From positions 465,613 through 529,612 of the forward strand of contig CAYGAY010000001.1 in assembly GCA_964347975.1 (NCBI GenBank): 64,000 nt of DNA, written 5' to 3'. Below, one piece after another: positions 52,474 to 61,353 of the stretch (position 1 is the first letter of the stretch; every line of letters begins with the position of its first letter). Below the pieces are notes generated by a model that saw nothing but the letters and a program-made list of their open reading frames with translations, was not told where the DNA came from and did no database searches. This DNA is from Bin87 sp964347975 (GTDB lineage Bacteria; Chloroflexota; Dehalococcoidia; Lucifugimonadales; UBA3495). The position numbers were made by a program, and so were the translations under genes.

Positions 52474-53226
52474 ATGCCCCGAAAATCCCCCGACGGCATA
52501 GCCACCAACGACCTGGTGTTCAGTGCCTACACCGCAACCAACGACGAGATTTTCCCCAGCATCCTCTCGCTGTACGTCGCTCCCAGCAGCGTTATCGCCG
52601 ACGTCACTTACGGCAAAGGTGTATTCTGGCGTAACGTCCCCACTAGCATCTACCGGCTCTTGCCCACTGACCTCGCCACCGGCACCGACTGCCGCAACCT
52701 TCCCTACGGCGACGGTTCAATGGATTGCGTTGTATTTGATCCACCCTATATGCACACGCCCGGTGGCACTGCCCACGTCAATCATCAAAACTACGAAGGT
52801 TACTACCAAAACAACCGGTCAAGTTCGGATAAAAAATACCACGAAGCCGTCCTAGATCTGTACTTCACCGCGGCCCGGGAGGCTTGGCGCGTCCTGCGCA
52901 AAGGAGGCATCTACATCGTCAAGTGCCAGGACGAAGTATGCGCCAACATACAACGGTTCACCCACGTCGAAATCATCAATGAATTGTCCGCCTACGGCTT
53001 TGTCGCCGAGGACCTGTTCGTCGTAGTACGCAAAGGAAGGCCGGGCGTGAGCAGGATGTTGCGGCAAGCCCACGCCCGCAAAAACCATTCCTACTTCCTG
53101 GTATTCCTGAAACCGGATGGCAAGAAACGCTGGACAGGCTTGGATAATCGTCTCGAGATCGATGGCAATGGATATGACCAGCGGGGCGCCAACGTTACTG
53201 ACCCGCAACGGACCCTATTTCAGTAA
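52474..53226 (+). CDS. DNA methyltransferase of a type II restriction-modification system
   Basis: 250 aa amino-methyltransferase (N4-cytosine or N6-adenine). Motif I-like DVTYGKGVFW (about residues 43-52), motif IV DPPYMHTP (about 89-96), then YFTAAREAWRVLRKGGIYIVKCQDE as later strands. It converges with and overlaps the restriction gene by 32 nt at the 3' ends (53195-53226), which would protect the host's own sites. Confidence 0.82.
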   Translation: MPRKSPDGIATNDLVFSAYTATNDEIFPSILSLYVAPSSVIADVTYGKGVFWRNVPTSIYRLLPTDLATGTDCRNLPYGDGSMDCVVFDPPYMHTPGGTAHVNHQNYEGYYQNNRSSSDKKYHEAVLDLYFTAAREAWRVLRKGGIYIVKCQDEVCANIQRFTHVEIINELSAYGFVAEDLFVVVRKGRPGVSRMLRQAHARKNHSYFLVFLKPDGKKRWTGLDNRLEIDGNGYDQRGANVTDPQRTLFQ

Positions 53227-54061
53227 AGAATTCATGGAACGGCTTTATTTTAATGAGCTCGCCAAAATTATTCGTAAGTTCCTGATAACGCACTGGGATG
53301 TCAAAATAATAAATGCGTTCCATTTTTGCCAGAAGAGTTTGATAGGCAAGCCACTGGTCAGGAACGCAAATCTCCACAACCTCCCTTTTGCGAGCATCCA
53401 GTTTAGTCTCCGAGAACGCCACCATTATGCCTTGATAACTGCCGCTGCCATAGGCAGAGTCCAACAATCGCTGGTGTGACCAAGCCTGTACAACTCGCTC
53501 TCTGGTTGACATCTTGACCGGGAGATGGATATTTGGCAAATCTTCCGCAGTTTCAAAGAGGAAGTCCATGGTCATACGCACTGAACGACCGGCGACTGGC
53601 AGCGTGGTGCTTCGTACCGGATCGATGTCCAGCGATTTCGCAAAAAGGTGCCCGATCATACACTCGAAGTAAGTTGCCGGGCTTTTCTTATCGTTGCGGT
53701 TGAACAGCTCGATAGCCAAGCAAGGGGCAAGCGCTACCGTGTACATCATTCGCTCTATTTGACCGGCGTCCAGGTCGCCGTCGGTAAACCGTCGCCAATC
53801 GCGTGCGATGACCTCCGCATCGGCGGTGAAATATGCGCGGTTGGCGGGCCGGGCGACGACGCCATTCTGCGCAAACGAAACATACTCTTTGCCGGGTGTC
53901 AGGGATGTCAGGTCGACCCGGTCACAGTCCGTATCCAGGAACTGCAACGCGCTGACAGCCAAGTCTATGATGGCCTGTCCTGCGTCCTCGGAACGCCAGC
54001 CGGCCCGGCAAGCTAGCCTGACGGCATCATAAGATCTCCGCAACTGATCTCGGTCCAACAT
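53195..54061 (-). CDS. Probable type II restriction endonuclease
   Basis: 288 aa from ATG 54061 (the longer frame to 54196 overlaps the controller gene). No close family name that I can claim. The region PVAGRSVRMTMDFLFETAED...IHLPVKMSTRERVVQAW has an Asp (MDF) and a Lys (VKMS) spaced like a PD-(D/E)xK metal site, and STRERVVQAWSHQ resembles parts of some type II enzymes. The assignment rests mainly on context: controller gene 8 nt upstream, methyltransferase overlapping the end. Confidence 0.7.
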   Translation of the reverse strand: MLDRDQLRRSYDAVRLACRAGWRSEDAGQAIIDLAVSALQFLDTDCDRVDLTSLTPGKEYVSFAQNGVVARPANRAYFTADAEVIARDWRRFTDGDLDAGQIERMMYTVALAPCLAIELFNRNDKKSPATYFECMIGHLFAKSLDIDPVRSTTLPVAGRSVRMTMDFLFETAEDLPNIHLPVKMSTRERVVQAWSHQRLLDSAYGSGSYQGIMVAFSETKLDARKREVVEICVPDQWLAYQTLLAKMERIYYFDIPVRYQELTNNFGELIKIKPFHEFFTEIGSVAGQ

Positions 54062-54069
54062 TGGACCCG

Positions 54070-54285
54070 CTACACTCCAGCCATCAACTCGGCAATCGAC
54101 ATACCCAAACCGGCAGCGATGATCTGTATGTTCCGCAATGCGATGTTGCGCTCTCCGCGTTCGACACCGCTGTAATAGCTGCGGTCGAGCCTGCAATGCG
54201 CCGCAAAGGATTCCTGCGAGTACCCATGAGCTACCCGCAGTTCCCTCACTCGCTCGCCAAATCTCATAAGAACATCGTTATCCAT
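54070..54285 (-). CDS. Controller (C) protein, XRE-type helix-turn-helix
   Basis: 71-aa HTH protein: VRELRVAHGYSQESFAAHCRLDRSYYSGVERGERN (residues about 13-48). The short size and position, 8 nt ahead of the restriction gene, are those of C proteins, which delay endonuclease expression until the methyltransferase has acted. A C-box-like operator lies 32-47 bases upstream of its start. Confidence 0.82.
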   Translation of the reverse strand: MDNDVLMRFGERVRELRVAHGYSQESFAAHCRLDRSYYSGVERGERNIALRNIQIIAAGLGMSIAELMAGV

Positions 54286-54317
54286 AACCTAAATATCTTG
54301 GCTTGGGGGCGGCAACG

Positions 54318-54332
54318 CTACGGGCTATAAGT
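54318..54332 (-). promoter_or_regulatory. C-box-like operator upstream of the controller gene
   Basis: Read on the minus strand: ACTTATAGCCCGTAG. This is close to the C-box core ACTTATAGTCCGT that I recall for PvuII-type controllers. Only one half-site is convincing. It sits where autoregulation would be expected. Confidence 0.5.
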
Positions 54333-54438
54333 ATCATTTTGTCTGCCCGCCCCTTGCCCCCACCCCCACCCGCCCCTATACTGCCGCCATCAAGTACCAG
54401 CACGGATACCGCCGGCCGCCACACCGAGGAGGCTCCTG

Positions 54439-55605
54439 ATGCCTAAAGACAAAGTGGAAGTTTTCTGGTTTTCCGAACAACCCTACGGCCATGTTACCGA
54501 CGAAGACGTTTCGCAGTACGAATCGGGACGGCTGGACTTCTCCAACTCCCACTTCGACCCGGAGAAGGCCCACGTTCTCTACACCAACTATCACGACCAA
54601 TACGCCTGGGCCGATGAGAACGGCTTTGATGGCATCATGTCCAACGAGCACCATGCCTCTTACTGGTGCATGAAGCCGGCGGTCAACATCGACGCCGCCG
54701 TCATATCCAAGGTGACGCGCAACGCCAAGATCGCCATCCTGGGCAATGTCATCGCCATCAACGACCCCATACGCATGGCTGAGGAAATCGCCATGCTGGA
54801 CTGCATCTCCGGTGGACGCATCATCTCCGGTTTCGTCCGGGGCACCGCGGTGGAGACCCTGCAAGGCGGCGTCGCTCCGCCGCAAAACCGGGACCGCTTT
54901 GAAGAGGCTCACGACCTCATCATCAAGTGCTGGACCGAGCCGGGGCCGTTCCGCTACGAGGGCGAGTATTACCACTATCGCAAGGTGAACCCCTGGGTGC
55001 TGCCCATGCAAAAGCCCCACCCGCCCATCTGGTTCCCCGGATTCAGCAGCCCGGAGTCTGTGGTGTGGGCGGCGCGACACGAGCATCCGTACATGAACCT
55101 GGGTTCGCTGCTGGACCACACCCACCGCCTGCGGGATGTGTACATCGACACGGCGCGGGAGACCGGGTTCGAGCCGGGGCCGGAGCACTTTGGCTACCTG
55201 CTGCGAATCTTCTGCGCCGACACCGACGAAAAGGCCCAGGAGATTGGCCGCGAGTTCCTGTGGACCCAGGAGCATCGCAACCGCGGCCCCCGCGAGCACA
55301 ACGACCCGCCCGGCTACCAGTCCCGCGAGGCGGTCAACATCCAGCGGACGCTGCCGGGCGCCGGCGGGTTCGGCCGGATGATGACCTACGAAGAGCTGCA
55401 AGAGGCCAACAACATCATCGTGGGCAGCCCCGACACCGTGCGGGAAAAGCTGTCCATGATCGTGGAGCGGCTGAATCCCGGCTACCTGCACATCTACGGC
55501 AACGAGGGCGCCATGGCTCACGAGGACGTGATGCGTTCCATCGAGCTGATTGGCCGGGAGGTGATACCGGCGCTGCACGAGATTCCGCTGGTGGACCATT
55601 ATTAA
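54439..55605 (+). CDS. LLM-class flavin-dependent oxidoreductase
   Basis: 388-aa bacterial-luciferase-like monooxygenase. WADENGFDGIMSNEHHASYW near the start, the TIM-barrel strands IAILGNVIAINDPIRMAEEIAMLDCISGGRIISGFVRGT, and PPIWFPGFSSPESVVWAA. FMNH2- or F420-dependent. Such enzymes are expanded in SAR202 and are thought to oxidise recalcitrant organic matter. ATG at 54439 follows AGGAGG. The small lipoprotein and dehydrogenase genes follow closely and may be in the same operon. Confidence 0.88.
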   Translation: MPKDKVEVFWFSEQPYGHVTDEDVSQYESGRLDFSNSHFDPEKAHVLYTNYHDQYAWADENGFDGIMSNEHHASYWCMKPAVNIDAAVISKVTRNAKIAILGNVIAINDPIRMAEEIAMLDCISGGRIISGFVRGTAVETLQGGVAPPQNRDRFEEAHDLIIKCWTEPGPFRYEGEYYHYRKVNPWVLPMQKPHPPIWFPGFSSPESVVWAARHEHPYMNLGSLLDHTHRLRDVYIDTARETGFEPGPEHFGYLLRIFCADTDEKAQEIGREFLWTQEHRNRGPREHNDPPGYQSREAVNIQRTLPGAGGFGRMMTYEELQEANNIIVGSPDTVREKLSMIVERLNPGYLHIYGNEGAMAHEDVMRSIELIGREVIPALHEIPLVDHY

Positions 55606-55621
55606 GGAACACAAGAACGCC

Positions 55622-56044
55622 TTGGGCAAGCGGTTTTTGTGGAGCGTTCTCGCGGCTGCCCTGCTGGCGCTGTTGGGCTGTACGCCGGCGGCTCCGTCGT
55701 GCCCGGACGGTTTTGATCGTGTCGCTGAGTACAGCCTCTTTTTCGGGCTGGACGACAGCGCCGGCAACCGCGTGAGCGAAGCCGACTGGCAGGCTTTCCT
55801 AGCGGACACTATCACGCCGCGTTTCCCCGCCGGGTTGACGGTCATTGACGCCAAAGGTCAATGGCAGGAACCCGGCGGCAGCATCCGGCGCGAAAACACC
55901 AAGCTGGTGACCGGCCTGCTGGAGCCGCCGGGCGGCGACGGGCTGCGTTTGATTAACGAAATATCCGCCGAGTTTGTGCATCGTTTCAACCAGGATCCGG
56001 TCTTTCGGGTCATTGAACAAGTTTGCGCCGGAGTATCGGAATGA
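55622..56044 (+). CDS. DUF3574-like small lipoprotein
   Basis: 140 aa from a TTG start 14 nt after the flavin enzyme. Signal FLWSVLAAALLALLGC gives a lipobox Cys near residue 20. The rest (VAEYSLFFGLDD, WQAFLADTITPRFPAGLTVIDAKGQW, NTKLVTGLLEP) fits the DUF3574 family, of unknown function. Its last codons overlap the next gene's ATG by 4 nt. Confidence 0.75.
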   Translation: MGKRFLWSVLAAALLALLGCTPAAPSCPDGFDRVAEYSLFFGLDDSAGNRVSEADWQAFLADTITPRFPAGLTVIDAKGQWQEPGGSIRRENTKLVTGLLEPPGGDGLRLINEISAEFVHRFNQDPVFRVIEQVCAGVSE

Positions 56045-56934
56045 CAAGCGGATCGCGGCAGCAACAGAGTTTCATCGGCGTCGGCGCCATGGGCAGCCTG
56101 ATGGCCGGCTGCCTGCTGGACGCCGGAGTTGACCTGACGGTTTATGACATCCGACGGGCGGTGGCGGAACCGCTGCTGGCGCGGGGCGCGCGGTGGGCCG
56201 ACAGCGCCGAGCACGCGGTAGCCGGTTGCGAAATGGTCTGGGTGTCGCTGCCGGGGCCAGCGCAGGTTGCGTCGGTTCTGCTGGGCGACGAGGCCGGCGT
56301 GCTGACGGCGATGACGGAGGGGGCGGTTCTGGTGGACACCACCACCAACGACCCCGACGTGGCCCGGCGGGTTGATGCGGCGTGCCGGGCGCGGGGCGTC
56401 GCCATGCTGGACGCCCCAGTGAGCGGCCGGCCGCCGACGATGACCATGATGGTCGGCGGCGACCGGACGGTTTTTGAGAACGCTCTGCCGGCCCTGGAAA
56501 CCGTGGCGGCGCAGGTATTCTACGTCGGGCCGGCCGGCGCCGGCTGCGTCGCCAAGCTGGCCACGCAGTACATGGGCTATACCAACCTGATTGCCGCCAT
56601 TGAGGGTATGCTGATTGGCAAACTCGGCGGCGTTGACCCGGCGATACTGGCCGAGATTGTGCCCATGAGCGCCGGAGCCAGCCGCGCCTTCAATGCCATC
56701 CCCAACGCTATTCTGGACCGGTCGTTTCAAGCCGGTGGCACGCTGGACATCGTAGCCAAAGACGTGGCCCTGGCCTGCGCCCTGGCGGAACGGCTGGGCG
56801 CGCCGGCGAATATTGGGGCAGTTGCCAATGCCATCTACCAGGCGGCGCAGTCGCTGGATTGGGGCGACGAAGGCTATCCGATAGTGGCAAAGATATTGGA
56901 GGAGATGGCGGGGGTAGAACTGTCCGGCGAGTGA
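56041..56934 (+). CDS. 3-hydroxyisobutyrate dehydrogenase-family oxidoreductase
   Basis: 297 aa from ATG 56041, which overlaps the previous stop as ATGA. Rossmann start GVGAMGSLMAGCLLDAG, DAPVSGRPPTMTMMVGG (substrate region), catalytic lysine in GAGCVAKLATQYMGYTNL. Beta-hydroxyacid dehydrogenase family: it oxidises 3-hydroxyacids such as 3-hydroxyisobutyrate or tartronate semialdehyde. Coupled to the lipoprotein gene. Confidence 0.88.
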   Translation: MTSGSRQQQSFIGVGAMGSLMAGCLLDAGVDLTVYDIRRAVAEPLLARGARWADSAEHAVAGCEMVWVSLPGPAQVASVLLGDEAGVLTAMTEGAVLVDTTTNDPDVARRVDAACRARGVAMLDAPVSGRPPTMTMMVGGDRTVFENALPALETVAAQVFYVGPAGAGCVAKLATQYMGYTNLIAAIEGMLIGKLGGVDPAILAEIVPMSAGASRAFNAIPNAILDRSFQAGGTLDIVAKDVALACALAERLGAPANIGAVANAIYQAAQSLDWGDEGYPIVAKILEEMAGVELSGE

Positions 56935-57050
56935 TGTCGGCAGCGATTATGAACTGTCGTTGTAATCTTTGCTCAAGCACACCTGAATGCCTATCAATCG
57001 TCAGACATTGCCCTGATGGTGTCCTCAACCCTGAGGACGGAGAGTTGGAT

Positions 57051-57820
57051 CTATTTCAGGTCATGCACTACTCTATGTATTAGCTCCAAGTCAGTGTTTC
57101 CAATTGCAGCATCCAGCTCCGAAACCTTGGACTCAAATTCCACGAGCATCAGCACAAGCTCTCGTGTGTGCCGGCCCAAGGTGGATTCTCTGCCGAGATG
57201 GAACTCGTTGGAAAGATTCCCTGGTGAGTTGGGCTTTTCACTACTGCACTTAGACCGGGATCCGACCGTCTGGCGCACTTGGACTACTTCAGACAGCGTC
57301 ATATTGGGATTGAGAGCATCAATTGTCTCCAGTCCCTTGCTGACGAATTTGTTAATCTCTATCGATTCTAGACGGTCGCTAAATTCTTGCTGTAAAGAAC
57401 TGACAATCTCGCCGGGCAAGTCAGTAATGCGCTTGAATTGCAATAACTTATTGGTATCCACTTCACCAGAGACGTCGAATTTAACAGCGATTAGTTGCTT
57501 GGTTGGGAAAGTCAGCTCTATCTCGCGCATCTCCCCTGGGCTGAGCGAACCCAATTCACGCGAACCTCCTTCACGGCTCCCCCCCACCCCCACGCTATGC
57601 CAGGGATGTCAAGCATTACCGATTTGAAGTGCACGTGAGGCCAATCCTTGCTGTCTGGCGCAGTGTTATGGATTCTCACAATGACGTGAGCATGTGCCGC
57701 CTGGTCTGCCATCTCCTCTGGCATAGTAGCCGATTTTTCCCATACGATATATGACTGCGCTTGCCGCCAGAGTTTCCACAGATCACTTTCAGGATCAGAA
57801 TAGTCAAAGCCATCGTACAT
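57051..57820 (-). pseudogene. Hypothetical gene split by a -1 frameshift at a G run
   Basis: Frame one from 57820 reads MYDGFDYSDPESDLWKLWRQ to about WGWGG; frame two continues REGGSRELGSLSPGEMREIE to the stop at 57051. The change falls at a GGGGGTGGGGGGG tract on the coding strand (57579-57591). A -1 shift, or one missing G, joins them into about 255 aa with no known domain. It may be a real frameshift, programmed slippage or a sequence error. The region is visibly richer in A+T than its neighbours. Confidence 0.55.
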
Positions 57821-58012
57821 ATCCTTATGCGGCAGTGCTACCGCCTTGCTATGAGCCGCTATCCAATTGAGTTATCGGCGGAGGCGCCTGATTTTGACCG
57901 ACGGCACGCACAATAAATGCCCCGAAATCATAGCATAATTGATCAGGGACACCACCGGCGCCACCGGATTGTGGTACTATCCGGCAAAGCGAGCCGCGCC
58001 CGGAGGGAGAAC

Positions 58013-59389
58013 ATGGCGATTACGTTCCAGCCCAGCGCTTACAGCGGCCTGGTTGACCAGGAAAACGGCATGGTCAGCCGGGAGATCTTCGTCAACCCCG
58101 ACATCTACGCCGAGGAGCAGGACCGGATTTTCACCCGCGCCTGGCTCTTCGTCGGCCACGAAAGCCAGGTTGCCAAGCCGGGTGATTTCTTCGTCTCCTC
58201 CATGGGCGAGGAATCGGTAATCCTCTGCCGCGACCGGCAGGGCGAGATCCACGTCTTTCTGAACTCCTGTATGCACCGGGGGATGAAGGTTTGCCGGTAC
58301 GATGAGGGCAACACGCCCATCTTCACCTGCCCCTACCACGGCTGGAGCTTCGCCACCGACGGCGCCCTGGTGGGCGTGCCCTTCTACAAGGACGCCTATC
58401 ACGAGGAGCTGGACAAATCGCAGTGGGGCCTGATCCGCGTGCCCCGGATGATCAACTACAAGGGCGGCATTTGGGCGACCTGGGATCCCAACGCGCCCGA
58501 CTTTTTAGATTACATCGGTGGCTTCCGCACTTACCTGGACATCCTGTTCGACGGATGGGACGGCGCCGAGGGCGGCACCGAGATCATCGGCGGCATCGAA
58601 AAATGGATGGTGCCCAGCAACTGGAAGTTCCCCGCCGAGAACTTCATCGGCGACCGCTACCACAACATCAGCCATCGCTCCGTTGACCTGGTGGGCATCG
58701 GCCCCTCCGGCCAGGGACGCCGGGACAACAGCGAGCGTGAGGGAGCCAAATCCCTGGACGTATCCTTCCCGGAACGGGGCCACGGCACCGTCATGTTCCT
58801 GCGTCCTCCAGACGCCCAGCCGGTTCCGTCCTACCAGAACGATCCCATCGTCTCCGAGTACTTCTACCAGTGCGAAATCGCGCGCAAGGAACGGCAGGGC
58901 CAGCTGTGGCGCATATTGGCCGGGCCGGGGACCATCTTCCCCAATATGTCCTTCCTCCCCCGTCAGCCCCGCAGCATCGCAGTGTGGCATCCCCGCGGCC
59001 CGGACCGGACCGAGGTTTGGCGATGGTTCCTGGTGGACCGCGCCGCGCCGCCGGAAGTCAAAGAGTTCCTGCGCCAGTACTACATTCGCTACTCCGGTCC
59101 GGCCGGGCTCACCGAGCAGGACGACATGGAGAACTGGAACTACGCCCACGCCGCCAGCCGGGGCGCCATGGCCCGCCGGCACCACTACAACTACCAGATG
59201 GGCCTGGGCTACGCGGTCACCGATTTCGAGGACGGCGGGCTGAAGCTGGACGGCACCGTCCTGGACACCACCCGGGCCCGGGCCGGTGAGCAGAACCAGC
59301 GCGGGTTCTACAGCCGCTGGCGGGAATTCATGGCCGCGCGGGATTGGGACGAGTTGGCCACCTGGCGCAACAACGGCTCGGCCGGTTAG
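58013..59389 (+). CDS. Rieske dioxygenase, large (alpha) subunit
   Basis: 458 aa from ATG 58013 (GGAGG upstream; the frame opens at 57917). Rieske centre C86-x-H88 (SCMHRG) and C106-P-Y-H109. Mononuclear iron site H217 and H221 (GDRYHNISHRS), third ligand probably Asp of QDDMENWNY near residue 385. It would dihydroxylate or demethylate an aromatic or similar substrate using electrons from a reductase not in the window. The beta subunit starts 9 nt after its stop. Confidence 0.92.
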   Translation: MAITFQPSAYSGLVDQENGMVSREIFVNPDIYAEEQDRIFTRAWLFVGHESQVAKPGDFFVSSMGEESVILCRDRQGEIHVFLNSCMHRGMKVCRYDEGNTPIFTCPYHGWSFATDGALVGVPFYKDAYHEELDKSQWGLIRVPRMINYKGGIWATWDPNAPDFLDYIGGFRTYLDILFDGWDGAEGGTEIIGGIEKWMVPSNWKFPAENFIGDRYHNISHRSVDLVGIGPSGQGRRDNSEREGAKSLDVSFPERGHGTVMFLRPPDAQPVPSYQNDPIVSEYFYQCEIARKERQGQLWRILAGPGTIFPNMSFLPRQPRSIAVWHPRGPDRTEVWRWFLVDRAAPPEVKEFLRQYYIRYSGPAGLTEQDDMENWNYAHAASRGAMARRHHYNYQMGLGYAVTDFEDGGLKLDGTVLDTTRARAGEQNQRGFYSRWREFMAARDWDELATWRNNGSAG

Positions 59390-59397
59390 GTGGCATC

Positions 59398-59943
59398 ATG
59401 GCGGTTGCCAATGACCCGCTGGCAACGCTCCTGCTGAAGCAGGATGTGGAAGCGTTCCTGTACCACGAGGCCAACCTGCTGGACGACCGGCGCTACGAGG
59501 ATTGGCTGGCCCTGCTTACCGACGATGTGCGCTATTGGGTGCCCATGCGCCGTAACGTCAAGTTCGGCGAGCTGGAGCGGGAGTTCACCCGGGAAGGCCA
59601 GGACATCAACTGGTTTGACGAGGGCAAACCAACGCTGACCCAGCGGGTCAACCAGATCCTGACCGGCGTCCACTGGGCCGAGGAACCGCTATCCCGCATC
59701 TCCCATCTGGTCACCAACGTAGAGATACTGGAAGCCACTCCGACGGCGGCGGACGCGGAGGAAGTATCGCTGCGCTGCCGGTTCATCATCTACCGGAACC
59801 GGGTGGAGACGGAAACGGACCTGCTGGTGGGCCGGCGCGAGGACACGCTGCGTCGGATTGACGGCGAATGGCGCATCGCCCAGCGACAGGTACTCCTGGA
59901 CCAGAACGTGCTGCTGGCGAAGAACCTCACCTTCTTTTTCTGA
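59398..59943 (+). CDS. Ring-hydroxylating dioxygenase, small (beta) subunit
   Basis: 181 aa from ATG 59398. FLYHEANLLDDRRYEDWLALLTDDVRYWVPMR is the hallmark of the SnoaL-like beta subunit that structures the alpha3-beta3 enzyme; WRIAQRQVLLDQNVLLAKNL closes it. It directly follows the alpha subunit. The substrate is unknown. Starting at the upstream codon (59344) would overlap the alpha gene, so I prefer 59398. Confidence 0.9.
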   Translation: MAVANDPLATLLLKQDVEAFLYHEANLLDDRRYEDWLALLTDDVRYWVPMRRNVKFGELEREFTREGQDINWFDEGKPTLTQRVNQILTGVHWAEEPLSRISHLVTNVEILEATPTAADAEEVSLRCRFIIYRNRVETETDLLVGRREDTLRRIDGEWRIAQRQVLLDQNVLLAKNLTFFF

Positions 59944-59959
59944 TTACTCCTCCGCACAG

Positions 59960-60047
59960 TGTCATTGCGCGGAGCGAAGCGACGCGGCAATCCGGTGAAG
60001 TGTGTTTGTTGCGCTCACGAGATTGCCACCCTGCGCTCGCAATGACA
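59960..60047. repeat. GTCATTGCG-type inverted repeat, copy D
   Basis: Ends TGTCATTGCG and CGCAATGACA, with inner parts of the kind GGAGCGAAGC...GCAATC. About 88 bp, no ORF. It resembles the interior of the MITE-like elements without their outer CCTCATGCGTACCC ends. Confidence 0.65.
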
Positions 60048-60071
60048 TCAGGCGAGATAGATGGTGCATAT

Positions 60072-60278
60072 ATGGCTGACATAGTGAACCTGTTTGAGGT
60101 GGAGCCTGGCCAGACGGTGCGGCTCTACGGCGAGGCCACCGCCGAGGTCGTGTCCAACCCCAGGGACGGCGTTTGGCTGTTCGTGCGCTACCTGACCAGC
60201 CCGGACGATCCGGCGCAGGTGGGCGAGGAGGACATGGTCTTCGCCCAGGACGTGCTGGAACTGGTGTCCGCCGACTAG
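60072..60278 (+). CDS. Small protein after the dioxygenase genes
   Basis: 68 aa from ATG 60072: MADIVNLFEVEPGQTVRLYG ... MVFAQDVLELVSAD. Compact, acidic, beta-rich; no known domain. It lies 128 nt after the dioxygenase beta gene with repeat D in the gap, and six nt before the next small gene. Possibly an accessory factor for the dioxygenase. Confidence 0.6.
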   Translation: MADIVNLFEVEPGQTVRLYGEATAEVVSNPRDGVWLFVRYLTSPDDPAQVGEEDMVFAQDVLELVSAD

Positions 60279-60283
60279 CGCTT

Positions 60284-60484
60284 ATGACGGTTCCCAGCCA
60301 CGACGAAATCCTGGCGGCGCTGCGGGCCGGCTACCGCGCCATCGACGACGGCTACGGATTCTATCCGGGCTTTGACGGCTGGCTGGAGTCGCTGGGCTAC
60401 CATCGGCGCAGCGACTTGCCCTGCACTTGTCCCGACAACGGACACCGCGGCCACCTGCCGGAGTGCCGGTGGGTGCGAAACTGA
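60284..60484 (+). CDS. Small Cys/His protein
   Basis: 66 aa from ATG 60284: MTVPSHDEILAALRAGYRAI ... LPCTCPDNGHRGHLPECRW. The C-x-C...H...H...C cluster near the end could bind zinc or iron. No known family. Six nt after the preceding small gene and 17 nt before the next; all three may form one operon. Confidence 0.6.
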   Translation: MTVPSHDEILAALRAGYRAIDDGYGFYPGFDGWLESLGYHRRSDLPCTCPDNGHRGHLPECRWVRN

Positions 60485-60501
60485 TTATGGAGTAGCAAAC
60501 A

Positions 60502-61311
60502 ATGTCCCAGCAAATGGTTGATCTGATGGAAGCGGTGTGGCAGTCCATCGACGCACTCTGCTCCGACCTGTCTCCCGAGCAGTGGGCCACACCCACGGAA
60601 TGCCCTGGCTGGTCGGTGCAGGACCAGGTTTCACACCTGGTGGGCAGCGAGTGCCGCTTGCTGGGCCGTCCCGCGCCGGCCCACGAGCCGGCGGACACTT
60701 CCCACGTGCGCAACGATACCGGGCGGAACAACGAAGTGCTGGTGGACTACCGCCGGCAGTTCAGCGGCGCCGCGGTGCTGGCCGAGTTCCGCGAAATCGC
60801 CGCCGCGCGGCTGGACGCGCTGCGGGCCATGACTGAAGCCGACTTCGCCGCCGAAGCCGACAACCCCCTGGGACGCGGCCCCTACACCGATCTGCTGGCC
60901 ATCCGCATTTATGACGCCTGGGTACATGAGCAGGATATGCGACGCGCGTTGGGCATCCTCGGTCATCTGAGCGGGCCGGTGGCGCAGCACGCCTACGGAC
61001 GCACCGAGATGGCCATGCCCTTCGTGGTGGGCCGCAAGGTCAGGCCCGACGATGGCACGACGGTGGTGTTCGAAATCACTGGCGACATCGGCGGCGCCAT
61101 CGCCCTGAACATGGACGGCGGTCGGGCCTACCGGATGGACGCCGCGCCGGAGTCGCCAACGGTGCGTCTGACCATGGGCCTGGAGCCGTTCAACGCCCTG
61201 GGCACGGGCCGCTGGACGGCGGAACAGGCGCTGAGCGACGGGTCGGTGACGATTGCCGGCGACCGGGCGCTGGGCGAGCGGATTGTGGGGGAGATGAACT
61301 TTATGATCTAG
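60502..61311 (+). CDS. Maleylpyruvate isomerase-family (DinB-like) protein
   Basis: 269 aa. An N-terminal DinB-like four-helix metal-binding domain: TECPGWSVQDQVSHLVGSE with H45, then IYDAWVHEQDMRRALG with the later His pair. A C-terminal SCP2-like part (VVFEITGDIGGAIALNMDGG) follows. This is the mycothiol-dependent maleylpyruvate isomerase N-domain family. Relatives catalyse thiol-dependent isomerisation or glutathione-S-transferase-like steps. The substrate here is unknown. Confidence 0.83.
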   Translation: MSQQMVDLMEAVWQSIDALCSDLSPEQWATPTECPGWSVQDQVSHLVGSECRLLGRPAPAHEPADTSHVRNDTGRNNEVLVDYRRQFSGAAVLAEFREIAAARLDALRAMTEADFAAEADNPLGRGPYTDLLAIRIYDAWVHEQDMRRALGILGHLSGPVAQHAYGRTEMAMPFVVGRKVRPDDGTTVVFEITGDIGGAIALNMDGGRAYRMDAAPESPTVRLTMGLEPFNALGTGRWTAEQALSDGSVTIAGDRALGERIVGEMNFMI

Positions 61312-61353
61312 CGGCGCCGGCAGCGTGGCAATATCTCACCGGCGCTTGCGTTT

